Below are positions 16,860-24,240 of a stretch of DNA of 64,000 nt, piece by piece. A program made the position numbers and the translations under genes. The stretch spans positions 124,001-188,000 of the forward strand of contig NZ_ALKN02000003.1 in NCBI RefSeq assembly GCF_000293865.2, read 5' to 3'. Below the pieces are notes generated by a model. The model was not told the origin of the DNA. It made no database searches and saw only the letters and a list, made by a program, of their open reading frames with translations. Within the stretch, counting starts at the first letter, position 1; the number at the start of each line of letters is the position of its first letter. Origin of the DNA: Limnohabitans sp. Rim28. Its GTDB lineage: Bacteria > Pseudomonadota > Gammaproteobacteria > Burkholderiales > Burkholderiaceae_C.

Positions 16860-17834
16860 TCAAACTTCGACGTAGTTGTTCACGATTTCAATATCGAGAC
16901 GGTACTTGTTTTTAACTTTGTAGACGTATTCAGCGAGTTCAAATTTGGCTTCATCAGATGGCATCTTGTTGAAGCGAATCGTGATTTCATAGGGCTCAAA
17001 GACTTCTTCAGCTTCGAACTCAACAGTTGTCATTGCAGTCGCAGCAACACGCTCAAGCATCGTGCTCGTCGCTTGCTTTGCGAACTCGTGAGTGGACTGA
17101 CTTGATTTGACTTCATTCACTTCGTCAGTGGATTCTTTGACCGATTCGCTCGAATCGTTCTGAATAGCATCAGAAGACGCTGTAGCTGTCGAAGACAGTT
17201 CAGTCTTGCTCGATGCAGCGTTGATGTCTTCATGCGCTTCCTGAGTAGTCTGAGCAGTCTGAGGCACTGCATTCGCGGGCGTAATAGTCGTGAGCACAGG
17301 AGTCGTCGGGGCAGTAGTCTTGGGGGCAACAGCACTCGCAGCAGATGTCTTCGACTTATCTTCAGTCTTCTTGCCCATCAACTGCTTCAGTTGATCGCCC
17401 GTTATGTTCGCCAAGCTGTTCTCAGTTGCCACAAGTGCCTCGAATGTTTCAGAGGGCAATTGAGTGATTTCGTAGATGCTTGTCCAAGAGTTGGGCAACA
17501 GTTCTGCGTACTGATAGAACTTGTCGTATTTCTCGCCAATCTTCAGGTATTTGCGAACAGTCGCATCTTCGCCCTTGCGACCAATCTCGTTGCAGAACTT
17601 CAAGAAGTCTTGACTGCCAAGCTCCTTCTTCGCATCGAAGACCACTCGACACATCTCAAGCGTCGATTGAGCAGTCTTCTTCGACCACGAGTTGAACTCA
17701 GTCTTGTACTTGTCACGCTCAGACAAATAAACAGAGACATTCATATTTGAGTCACTGTTTACTGCAGCAACAACCCCAACGTCCTTACCCAACTGCTTAT
17801 ATGTTCCAATTTGAACATTCGTTGCCTTAAACAT
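16860..17834 (-). CDS. Long linker protein with a DUF3102-like N-terminal region
   Basis: From ATG 17834 (AAGGA upstream) the product is 324 residues. The N-terminal part (about 20-150) has a helical segment AQSTLEMCRVVFDAKKELGSQDF and KYLKIGEKYDKFYQYAELLPNSWTSIYEI that resembles DUF3102/plasmid KorB-like DNA-binding proteins, a weak match from memory. Then comes a Ser/Thr/Ala/Pro-rich low-complexity linker (about 155-265), and a small C-terminal alpha/beta domain (EPYEITIRFNKMPSDEAKFELAEYVYKV). It could be a replication or partition protein. Repeat copy A lies upstream. Confidence 0.5.
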   Translation of the reverse strand: MFKATNVQIGTYKQLGKDVGVVAAVNSDSNMNVSVYLSERDKYKTEFNSWSKKTAQSTLEMCRVVFDAKKELGSQDFLKFCNEIGRKGEDATVRKYLKIGEKYDKFYQYAELLPNSWTSIYEITQLPSETFEALVATENSLANITGDQLKQLMGKKTEDKSKTSAASAVAPKTTAPTTPVLTTITPANAVPQTAQTTQEAHEDINAASSKTELSSTATASSDAIQNDSSESVKESTDEVNEVKSSQSTHEFAKQATSTMLERVAATAMTTVEFEAEEVFEPYEITIRFNKMPSDEAKFELAEYVYKVKNKYRLDIEIVNNYVEV

Positions 17835-18013
17835 AAAATAAATCCTTAAATAAAATAATTTACAAATCAACCAACCAACTCAATTTGCCATCAGTAAAAT
17901 ACCATCTCCTTGCTTTCCATGTAAATTCCAAAATAAAATTCAATATCGATAATTTCTTCGCTGAAAAACATATTATTCATAAATGCCTCTTTGGTTATTC
18001 GAATCACTATCGA

Positions 18014-18084
18014 TTCAGACTACAGTATCTCAGATAAGCTATTTTTTGATAATTCAAAAAGTGTGGTCCACACTTCTTGAATTT
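18014..18084 (-). repeat. 71-bp promoter/operator repeat, copy A
   Basis: Read on the minus strand: operator AAGTGTGGACCACACTT, then TTATCA, 17 bases, GATACT. The 17-base spacing and partial matches to -35 and -10 boxes suggest a promoter directed at the gene ending at 16860. Four full-length copies occur (A-D) plus a partial one. Confidence 0.75.
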
Positions 18085-18120
18085 AAAAGTCTCATGAAAG
18101 ACGTTTCTTTGTTCCATCAA

Positions 18121-18555
18121 CTAATTGCTCATTATCTTTTTAAGTGCTTTAGCTGCATTTTTAGCAGCCATAATTCCAAGCATTGCATGCAAATTCAAAT
18201 CGCAGTCAGCAGTGTCATCGTCCATTCCAAAACTATAAAGTTTCACAAGATTATCTGACCACGAGATATTTTGTCCACGCCAACTTCCAAAACTCCATTT
18301 GCCATTTTCTATATCAAATTCAAATCCATTTTTAGTCCAATCAGCAGCCGTACTAATTTTTACTAATTCAGTGGGGAGACGTCCACGCTCGCGACATATT
18401 TGCACTAGCGTGTCAAAGAAACCACTTTGATCTAGCAGCTTTCTTGCGCTTTTATCTTTCTTTCCATAGCTCAAGCTGACATCAAAAATTTCCTGAGAAC
18501 CATACTCTTTATAGCTACAGAAAGTCAAAATAACATTAATATCAATTTTCTTCAT
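18121..18555 (-). CDS. Hypothetical protein, AT-rich cargo gene 1
   Basis: ATG 18555 with GAGGAA upstream gives 144 residues. The C-terminal half contains DWTKNGFEFDIENGKWSFGSWRGQNISWSDNLVKLYSFGMDDD. No family is recognised. The gene is much more AT-rich than the chromosome and is enclosed between promoter repeats A and B; B lies upstream and probably drives it. Confidence 0.6.
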   Translation of the reverse strand: MKKIDINVILTFCSYKEYGSQEIFDVSLSYGKKDKSARKLLDQSGFFDTLVQICRERGRLPTELVKISTAADWTKNGFEFDIENGKWSFGSWRGQNISWSDNLVKLYSFGMDDDTADCDLNLHAMLGIMAAKNAAKALKKIMSN

Positions 18556-18641
18556 ATAATTCCTCATTAGATTAAAATAAAATTTACAAGTAAATCAGGC
18601 TACGATTTACTCATTGGTGATGAGTGAAGCACCTTGCTTAA

Positions 18642-18712
18642 CTCAGACTCTAGTATCTCAGAAACACTATTTTTTGATAATTCAAAAAGTGTGGACCACA
18701 CTTCTTAAATTT
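18642..18712 (-). repeat. 71-bp promoter/operator repeat, copy B
   Basis: Same length as copy A. Minus strand: AAGTGTGGTCCACACTT, TTATCA, 17 bases, GATACT, then the leader of the gene at 18121-18555. The palindrome differs from A only in its central base. Confidence 0.78.
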
Positions 18713-18725
18713 GATTTTTCATCGC

Positions 18726-19343
18726 TCAAATAATTACTGCAGAAGTCCAAGACGAATTGACAATGCTTTGAATCTCTGATTTCAGATTTTCAAAATTTGT
18801 TTCTGCATCATGCAATGCTTCATCAATATCGTCCTTAGCACTTCTATAAAAAATGTTCAGATTACACTCGTCAGCAATGTTTTCTAATGAGTCGAATAAT
18901 TCTTGTGCTTCATTTAGTTGTCCAATTCGATATTCAATATCACTAACACCATCCAACTTCTCTATAAATTCCTCAGCAGAGTCTTGATTTAACTCAAACG
19001 ATGCAATATAAACATCATCAGACAAGCAATCAAAGCTTAAAATTGGTTGCATTGCATCATTGCTAAAGATGAAGAACTTGCGAGTTGAGAAATTAACATG
19101 CTCATACTCAATCAATGTATCTTTATCTGCAGAAAGAAGAAGCCATGACAATTTCTCGAATGTCTCTTCTTTAATTTTGAATTTTTTTTCGAAGACATCC
19201 CATGAATTCACATTTCTATCGAACAAAGTTACGCTGTTACATTTAAAGTTTTTCTTAAGATTTTTTTCAGTATATTTTTTCTGAAATAACTTGACGGATT
19301 TCAAGTCTATATTTTTAGAAATAACCATTGCAAACTTAGCCAT
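18726..19343 (-). CDS. Hypothetical protein, AT-rich cargo gene 2
   Basis: ATG 19343 with AGGAG upstream gives 205 residues. The protein is rich in Lys, Glu, Asp and Phe, with a helical C-terminal half (QLNEAQELFDSLENIADECN, DIDEALHDAETNFENLKSEIQSIV) that could form a coiled coil. No family is recognised. Repeat copy C lies just upstream and copy B just downstream. Confidence 0.6.
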   Translation of the reverse strand: MAKFAMVISKNIDLKSVKLFQKKYTEKNLKKNFKCNSVTLFDRNVNSWDVFEKKFKIKEETFEKLSWLLLSADKDTLIEYEHVNFSTRKFFIFSNDAMQPILSFDCLSDDVYIASFELNQDSAEEFIEKLDGVSDIEYRIGQLNEAQELFDSLENIADECNLNIFYRSAKDDIDEALHDAETNFENLKSEIQSIVNSSWTSAVII

Positions 19344-19384
19344 CACAAACTCCTATTTAAAAAAGAATTAAACAAATTGCTCAA

Positions 19385-19455
19385 TTCAGACTGTAGTATC
19401 TCAGATTAATGATTTTTTGATAATTCAATAATCTTGGTCCAAGCATCTTGAAATA
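19385..19455 (-). repeat. 71-bp promoter/operator repeat, copy C
   Basis: Minus strand: operator variant CTTGGACCAAG in place of GTGTGGWCCACAC, then TTATCA, 17 bases, GATACT, ahead of the gene at 18726-19343. TTCAAGATGCTTGG flanks the operator as in copies D and E. Confidence 0.75.
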
Positions 19456-19456
19456 A

Positions 19457-19999
19457 TCAACTAAAGTCGGAATTTCGCTTGTTGCTTATCTCCGCGAAGT
19501 CTGCTTGCACGGCAATTGATAAACTACTATTAATTATTTGAAATGAATCGGTAAATCCCAGTGATTGATAATAATAAGAGTAGCGGTCCAGACGCTCAGT
19601 TTCAGCTCTCAATACTTTAACTTTGCAGTTCTTAATCACATAATTAATCAATTCATATAAAATACCTTGATTTCTATATGTTTTCTTAACAAATGCATCT
19701 GATGCGCACCACACCTCTTGTTTGCAATATTTTTCATATGCCTTTGTTTTATCTGTAATTCTGATGTATCCAAGACTACTATCATTTTTTTTCGCAACAA
19801 AAAACCTACAATTAACACCAAACATTTTTTCATTCAATTCAATCTTACCGCCACTATAATTTTTCATGAAAAACTCCATCCATTTACGTTTCTCTTTAAT
19901 GTTAAAAATTTCCACAATATTAATTTGCTCCTTGGCGTAAAATTTCTCCTCATTTGCATAAAACTCAGATAGGCAAGTGCCGCTATCATAATATTCCAT
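19457..19999 (-). CDS. GNAT-type N-acetyltransferase
   Basis: The 180-residue protein shows the acetyl-CoA-binding pattern of GNAT enzymes: a beta strand SLGYIRI, then VKKTYRNQGILYELINYVIKN (the R-x-Q-G-x-x-x-x-L loop and helix) and YYYQSLGFTDSF near the C-terminus. GGAG precedes ATG 19999. The substrate is unknown; in such islands toxin-type and antibiotic-type acetyltransferases both occur, but no antitoxin partner is seen. Copy D of the repeat lies upstream. Confidence 0.7.
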   Translation of the reverse strand: MEYYDSGTCLSEFYANEEKFYAKEQINIVEIFNIKEKRKWMEFFMKNYSGGKIELNEKMFGVNCRFFVAKKNDSSLGYIRITDKTKAYEKYCKQEVWCASDAFVKKTYRNQGILYELINYVIKNCKVKVLRAETERLDRYSYYYQSLGFTDSFQIINSSLSIAVQADFAEISNKRNSDFS

Positions 20000-20044
20000 A
20001 ATAATCTCCTATTCAATTTAAAATAAATTAAGCACCTCGCCTAA

Positions 20045-20115
20045 TTCAGACTCTAGTATCTCAAAATATTGATTTTTCGTTAACTTAATAAACTTGGACC
20101 AAGCATCTTGAATTA
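20045..20115 (-). repeat. 71-bp promoter/operator repeat, copy D
   Basis: Minus strand: CTTGGTCCAAG, TTAACG, 17 bases, GATACT, upstream of the acetyltransferase gene. It shares the downstream leader block GGTGCTTAA with copy B's side, so similarity goes beyond the 71 bases. Confidence 0.72.
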
Positions 20116-20175
20116 TTGGGCTGAGTTGTCAGTTCATTTAATTCGACTTTTATTATCCATATGTGCGAATTGAAA

Positions 20176-20211
20176 TTAATCAAATAATCATGGTCCAAGC
20201 ATCTTGAATTT
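20176..20211. repeat. Partial repeat copy E
   Basis: Only the operator end is present; TGGTCCAAGCATCTTGAA (20191-20208) is identical to copy C. It has no promoter part and lies 65-85 bases before the start of the plus-strand gene at 20275, where it could be an operator. Confidence 0.6.
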
Positions 20212-20253
20212 GCATATTGCTTTGACCAAAATTTCCACATAAGATCCATGAAC

Positions 20254-20269
20254 TGTTCCAAATTGAACA
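20254..20269. promoter_or_regulatory. Palindrome TGTTC-N6-GAACA, candidate operator
   Basis: TGTTCCAAATTGAACA lies just before ATG 20275. Almost the same sequence, with wider arms, occurs at 30031-30050 in the divergent region between the polymerase and DUF6641 genes, so one regulator may bind both. Confidence 0.55.
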
Positions 20270-20274
20270 ACTTC

Positions 20275-21000
20275 ATGACTACACGACGACTCCCTAAAGC
20301 AAGCCCTCTCAACAAAGAGCCATACAGACAGTGGTATGAGTTCTTGAAACGTGCGAAGTTGCGAGGTATGGTCGTGTCTAAGGACTATGCTGAGTGGGGT
20401 GACACGAGCATTGGTTTTGATAGGTGGTGGACATCTCATGGGAGCAAGATGTTCACCATCGTCTCGAATGGCGTTGACCTTGCGACTGAAGCCACAGCTA
20501 CTGATGACAACTACTACTTGTTTGCCATCCCCAAGCATCTATCTCCACGACAGACACGTGATGAAGCTGAGAAGTTGATGAAGAGGCTCAAGGCTGAGCA
20601 TGGGCAACACAAGCTGAATGCGAAGTGGAGACTGACAGAGGACGCTGCACCTAAGCTTGAGTCCATGCGTATCTACCTACATGCGCTCGATTGCCATGCC
20701 AAACTTACTCAGCAAGCAATTACTGATGGCAAAACGGAAAAAGATGTAAAGATGGTTGAGGTACTTGCTGCGCTGCGTCTCTACTACATTAAGAAGGCTG
20801 AACGTTACAAGCTGAAAGGTGATCAAATGCCTGTTCGTTTGCAACATGGCGATGGTGGTCACGAAACTGACCCAACAAAGATTGTTGTCAGCGACCACAG
20901 CGATCCCAAAGTTGCCACACAGTCGATAAATGCTGTGCGTGAATATTTAATAAAAGGGAATGTAATTCTTGAACGAGTTGCAAAGGGAATTTTTCCCTAA
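20275..21000 (+). CDS. Hypothetical basic protein
   Basis: From ATG 20275 the product has 241 residues; ATG 20248 would place the palindrome inside the gene, so the shorter start is preferred, though neither has a strong ribosome site. Distinct segments are KDYAEWGDTSIGFDRWWTSHG near residue 40 and a long helix ALRLYYIKKAERYKLKGDQMP. It is basic. No family is recognised; backbone function in regulation or DNA processing is possible because it neighbours the small recombinase. Confidence 0.6.
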   Translation: MTTRRLPKASPLNKEPYRQWYEFLKRAKLRGMVVSKDYAEWGDTSIGFDRWWTSHGSKMFTIVSNGVDLATEATATDDNYYLFAIPKHLSPRQTRDEAEKLMKRLKAEHGQHKLNAKWRLTEDAAPKLESMRIYLHALDCHAKLTQQAITDGKTEKDVKMVEVLAALRLYYIKKAERYKLKGDQMPVRLQHGDGGHETDPTKIVVSDHSDPKVATQSINAVREYLIKGNVILERVAKGIFP

Positions 21001-21051
21001 TAAATCATTCACATTTTCAATAAATTTTTATTGAGTTTTTTGGAGAGAGAA

Positions 21052-21291
21052 ATGGCTAGAGCAAAATTTTGCATGGTTAAACTGAGTGTGGCTCAAGCAT
21101 TAAAAATTCGAGACTATAACGATTCAGTCGTCAAAGACTCGCCTTTAAAATTCAAATGCGTTGAATGCGGTAAACCCGTTCGACCACATACTGAGGCAGT
21201 AGGAGCTACCGCATATTTTGGTCATTTGAGACGGAATCCAAACTGCAAGCTCAGTGACAAACTTGTAAAGCGTGCCACTAAAAAAGATTAA
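21052..21291 (+). CDS. Small zinc-ribbon-like protein
   Basis: GGAGAG before ATG 21052 gives 79 residues. The pattern CVECGKPVRPHTE followed by YFGHLRRNPNC (C-x2-C ... H-x7-C) resembles the N-terminal zinc site of CoiA-like proteins. Its 3' end overlaps that of the convergent small recombinase by 4 bases, as the lipoprotein gene does in element 1. Confidence 0.6.
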   Translation: MARAKFCMVKLSVAQALKIRDYNDSVVKDSPLKFKCVECGKPVRPHTEAVGATAYFGHLRRNPNCKLSDKLVKRATKKD

Positions 21292-21896
21292 GACAACAAT
21301 TCAACAGCAGTTCTCATGCTCTTGGGCGAAACTTCCACGTAGAGAAAAGTGGTTTGAATTTGACGATGTCCAAGTAATTTCTGAATGATCTTTGGATTGA
21401 TTGAGTTTTCGCTCAATACAGTGGCAAATCTGCGTCTGCCACTGTGACTTGAGCAGCCACTCAGTCCACTCTCACGATAGATGCGACTGAACCACTGCGA
21501 AAGAGTGTTGGGATCGAAACCCTCAATGTGCGATTTCTGCGAGTAGAACAATGCACGTGATGTGTCTGTTTGATTCAAGACCTTCAAGTCTTTCTCTTTG
21601 AGCTTGAATCGTACAGACAGATAGTCTGTGATTGCTTCACGCAGTTTCTGAGGAAACAGAACGGTGCGACCACGATTGCCTTTCGTTTCGTCTGCTGACA
21701 GAAAAACCTCGTCTTTGATCGAACCATCCTCATTCAATACGTGCTTGAGTGTCAAACTTGAAATTTCGCCTACTCGCAAACCTGCAAGATGAGAAATTGC
21801 AAGAAGACACTTGTTACGTGACTGATGCTTCTTCTTCGCAAGAAGAAGTAAGACACGACGATATTCTTTTTCAGTGAGAATTTTTGCTTGACTCAT
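21288..21896 (-). CDS. Catalytic-domain-only tyrosine recombinase (element 2)
   Basis: The 202-residue homologue of the protein at 537-1109. Catalytic residues are Arg41 (LAGLRVGEIS), His151 and Arg154 (SSHSGRRRF), His177 (LLGHRQ) and Tyr186 (TTFLYV). No N-terminal core-binding domain is present. It is distinct from the main integrase at 14704-15912. With two intact copies in two elements, a separate role such as dimer resolution, inversion or regulation is likelier than decay. Confidence 0.87.
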   Translation of the reverse strand: MSQAKILTEKEYRRVLLLLAKKKHQSRNKCLLAISHLAGLRVGEISSLTLKHVLNEDGSIKDEVFLSADETKGNRGRTVLFPQKLREAITDYLSVRFKLKEKDLKVLNQTDTSRALFYSQKSHIEGFDPNTLSQWFSRIYRESGLSGCSSHSGRRRFATVLSENSINPKIIQKLLGHRQIQTTFLYVEVSPKSMRTAVELLS

Positions 21897-22122
21897 CTTA
21901 GTAGCCCAAATGTTGAGATTTATGAGCTATACGATATTCCCAAACATTAGGTAGGACAAGCCTTTAGAAAAAGATTGGCAAATTCTTTGGAAATCAATAA
22001 GTTAAGTGAGGAATGTTGATTAATATGGATTAGTCAACATTTTCTCCAAAAAACTCGATTTGAGTGCATGAGTGTCCATGACTGACACTGAGTCACTGAC
22101 CACGAAAAAATCGCTTGTGCGT

Positions 22123-22238
22123 GGATCTGATGCGTCTGTGTGTATTCTCAAATACTCGCAGACATGCCTCTGCGCTAGCTACCGTAGAACCCAAACTGTG
22201 CAGAGGCAAAAGGAAAGTTCTACCTCTTCGTCAGATCC
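22123..22238 (+). ncRNA. Candidate structured RNA (three-way fold)
   Basis: An outer stem GGATCTGA (22123-22130) with TCAGATCC (22231-22238) encloses two hairpins: GTCTG (22134-22138) with CAGAC (22159-22163), and TGCCTCTGC (22165-22173) with GCAGAGGCA (22200-22208). All pairs are exact. GTCAGATCCAACAC at the 3' strand recurs near the right end of the island (about 33464). The strand is assumed. No known RNA family is recognised, and the fold could equally be a DNA-level recombination site. Confidence 0.42.
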
Positions 22239-22264
22239 AACACGGCAAGCGCAATTACCATCTT

Positions 22265-22285
22265 CCGTATATGGTCCGTATACGG
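22265..22285. promoter_or_regulatory. Tandem palindromes upstream of H-NS
   Basis: CCGTATATGG (22265-22274) and CCGTATACGG (22276-22285) are 11 bases apart, one helical turn. They lie about 85 bases before the H-NS start and may bind a dimeric regulator. Confidence 0.5.
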
Positions 22286-22370
22286 ATGAAAAATGAGCTT
22301 GTGCTTGGATCTCTGCAGTTTGTGACGTACTATTCCAATTAATCACAACTACTTTTGGATGGAATCACAC

Positions 22371-22661
22371 ATGACCACGGTTGCCCAACTTCTCGCTCAG
22401 AAAGCTGCCCTTGAAGCTCAGATTGAGGCTGCACAGAAAGCACATGTAGCTGAAGGCATAGCTCAAGTGAAAGCGATCATTGCTGAGTACAGCTTGACCA
22501 AAGAAGATGTGTTTGGTGCTTCTGCAAAGCGTGGACGCAAGGCTAGTGGCTCAGTTGCACCCAAGTTCAAAGACCCCATCAGTGGTGCTACATGGACAGG
22601 TCGTGGCAAAGCACCTAAGTGGATCGAAGGGCAGGATCGTAACAAATTTGCTATCGCTTGA
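22371..22661 (+). CDS. H-NS family nucleoid protein
   Basis: The 96-residue protein has a coiled-coil oligomerisation part (LLAQKAALEAQIEAAQK) and the C-terminal H-NS DNA-binding motif TWTGRGKAPKWI (75-86). Such proteins silence AT-rich DNA. Encoded inside an AT-rich island it may silence island genes or act as an H-NS-like stealth protein reducing fitness cost. ATG 22359 is an alternative start. A terminator follows at 22792. Confidence 0.93.
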   Translation: MTTVAQLLAQKAALEAQIEAAQKAHVAEGIAQVKAIIAEYSLTKEDVFGASAKRGRKASGSVAPKFKDPISGATWTGRGKAPKWIEGQDRNKFAIA

Positions 22662-22791
22662 CCGTCACATTTCCATTGTGATACAGTGGAAGCACATCAA
22701 GAGACGAGTAGCACTCGCACCAACCTGCTTTCTTGAGCAAGGTGGTCGCCTAGAAGGCGATGTGGTCTGAACAGACAACAACACAAGTGCT

Positions 22792-22818
22792 AACCCGTCC
22801 TTGAGACGGGTTTTTTTA
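22792..22818 (+). terminator. Terminator downstream of H-NS
   Basis: AACCCGTC-CTTGA-GACGGGTT followed by seven T's. Confidence 0.85.
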
Positions 22819-22905
22819 TGGCTTGACCGTCCTAAACGGTTGGGGGGATTTGTTCCCTATTGCGACCCCCGACGCATTGTCAAAGTCGCTAAAAAGGAGA
22901 TGGCA

Positions 22906-23562
22906 ATGCCAACTACTCGTTCGTCTGCGATTGACCTCGCATATCGCCCTGAAACGTACTTTTGGGCGCATGACAAAAAAATCACACTGTCGTCAGACAT
23001 AAAGGGCGCAGAGCGCAAGGCTCTGTACGAAAGGCTCGTTGAGGCAGACGAGACTGAACTTGCAAGTACCCTGATCCAAGAGCCAACACTTTCAAGAAAT
23101 GACAGAGAGTCAATTGGACGCATTCACCCTCGATTCATGGGAGGTGAATATCTCCCTGATCGTCTCGGTGAGGAGGTGGAGATTGCAAGAATCACTATCG
23201 CATCTACGACACAAGACGTGACATGTGTCTATGCGAAGCGTGGAAAAAATCGCATCTATTACAGAGTGGTTGATGAATACGGTGGGGACACGTTGAACAA
23301 CCCATGTCGCACATCTAGCAAGCCACTTACGCTAAAGCAGCTGACTGACTTCTTCATTGGTGCGTGGGACTTGATTGCATGTCTCGATGCGAATTTTGAG
23401 TATGAAAACTATCCACGAGAAGAAGTTCATGACTTTATTGTGGATGCGAGTTCAAGTTTCTACGCAGAGTTCGGGGAACTTATTCATGAACGCATAGATT
23501 CATGGCTTGATGAGCGACGAGCTGCGCTAGGTTTGGATGAAGAAGAAACAAAAAAAGATTGA
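22906..23562 (+). CDS. Conserved hypothetical protein (RPETYF motif)
   Basis: GGAG seven bases ahead of ATG 22906 gives 218 residues; ATG 22900 touches the ribosome site and is less likely. The N-terminal DLAYRPETYFWAHDKKITLSSDIKGAERK and the glycine-proline loop GRIHPRFMGGEYLPD recall a widespread uncharacterised family in proteobacterial mobile DNA, a memory-level match. The C-terminus is acidic (DEEETKKD). It precedes the nine-gene overlapping operon by 150 bases. Confidence 0.65.
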   Translation: MPTTRSSAIDLAYRPETYFWAHDKKITLSSDIKGAERKALYERLVEADETELASTLIQEPTLSRNDRESIGRIHPRFMGGEYLPDRLGEEVEIARITIASTTQDVTCVYAKRGKNRIYYRVVDEYGGDTLNNPCRTSSKPLTLKQLTDFFIGAWDLIACLDANFEYENYPREEVHDFIVDASSSFYAEFGELIHERIDSWLDERRAALGLDEEETKKD

Positions 23563-23711
23563 AGACAGAGCCCCCCACGCTCTTTAATGTGGGGATCGCT
23601 GATTTAAGGGCAACTTGCAGAGCGATTAATCAAGTACTGCTAAAGCGTCATGCTGCGACTCCCCTGCACGCTGCAAGACGCATCCTAAGTGATGCAGGAT
23701 GAGAGGTGGAA

Positions 23712-23927
23712 ATGAAAACAGCATTTTTTCAGAGCAGCGATTTCAAGTACTTCGCAGAAATCACGAAGGTCGATCTAGTTGAAGACAGTTATAGCTTGAA
23801 GATTTCAAGTCAGTGGGGTAGTGCAAAGAACCCCGATGCTGAGCAGACTCAATTTCAAGTGACCTGCAGCAAGGCTGACTTGCTATCCCTTGTCGCAACG
23901 ATTACAAAGGGAGTTGGCTGTGAATGA
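23712..23927 (+). CDS. Small hypothetical protein, operon gene 1
   Basis: ATG 23712 with GAGAGG upstream gives 71 residues; GTG 23706 would add two. The protein looks like a small beta-rich domain (FAEITKVDLVEDSYSLKISSQW). The leader from 23563 contains short hairpins (CCCCAC ... GTGGGG and GCATCC ... GATGC). Its end overlaps the next gene. No family is recognised. Confidence 0.6.
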   Translation: MKTAFFQSSDFKYFAEITKVDLVEDSYSLKISSQWGSAKNPDAEQTQFQVTCSKADLLSLVATITKGVGCE

Positions 23928-24240
23928 AGAGATTGATGACATGCAGTCTCTAAAGTGTCGAGAGGGTGATCTAGCGGTCATCATCTTCGATGAAAGAGGC
24001 TGTGAAGATAACGTAGGTCGAATCGTGAGGGTACTTGGGTCACCGCGCTCAGATAAAAATCAAGGCATCTGTTGGCTGATTGAGCCTGAGTATGACGAGA
24101 CTTGGCATGTTTTTAATGATGGCTACATCGAAACTGATGTTCGACCATTCAGGGAAAAGATTGAGCACCCTGACTCTTGGATGATCCCATTGTGGAGCAA
24201 GCATGTCGAACGCAAGTCGTTGTTAGAGGTGGCAGCATGA
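23920..24240 (+). CDS. Hypothetical protein, paralogue of the next gene
   Basis: GTG 23920 preceded by GGGAG gives 106 residues and an 8-base overlap with the previous gene. The core LKCREGDLAVIIFDERGCEDNVGRIVRVLG is clearly related to MKCFEGDMAIIIDAYNPENIGKIVKVL in the next protein, so this is a tandem duplication. The pattern suggests a small beta-barrel (SH3/KOW-like) fold; that is inference. Confidence 0.65.
   Translation: MNEEIDDMQSLKCREGDLAVIIFDERGCEDNVGRIVRVLGSPRSDKNQGICWLIEPEYDETWHVFNDGYIETDVRPFREKIEHPDSWMIPLWSKHVERKSLLEVAA

Larger units (their letters stand above)
21897..22370. other. Gene-free stretch upstream of H-NS with RNA-like folds
   Basis: No credible gene in about 470 bases. 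It contains an inverted repeat AATGTTGA/TCAACATT (22012-22041), the branched fold at 22123-22238, a pair of near-identical 15-mers (CTTGTGCGTGGATCT at 22114-22128 and CTTGTGCTTGGATCT at 22298-22312) and two tandem palindromes at 22265-22285. It corresponds in position to the gene-free stretch next to the recombinase in element 1. Confidence 0.55.

Noticed and set aside
18014..20211. Interspersed 71-bp repeats as an integron attC cassette array
   Set aside because: The repeats contain a conserved -35/-10-like pair at 17-base spacing and sit upstream of each gene, attC-type RYYYAAC/GTTRRRY boxes are not visible, and no integron integrase with the additional domain is seen. A promoter module fits better.
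18014..20211. Repeats as a CRISPR array
   Set aside because: Only four full copies, spaced by whole genes of 500-700 bases, and no Cas genes.
22072..22342. Small plus-strand frames upstream of H-NS
   Set aside because: Two overlapping frames without ribosome sites, lying on the palindromes and RNA-like stems; no protein-like composition.
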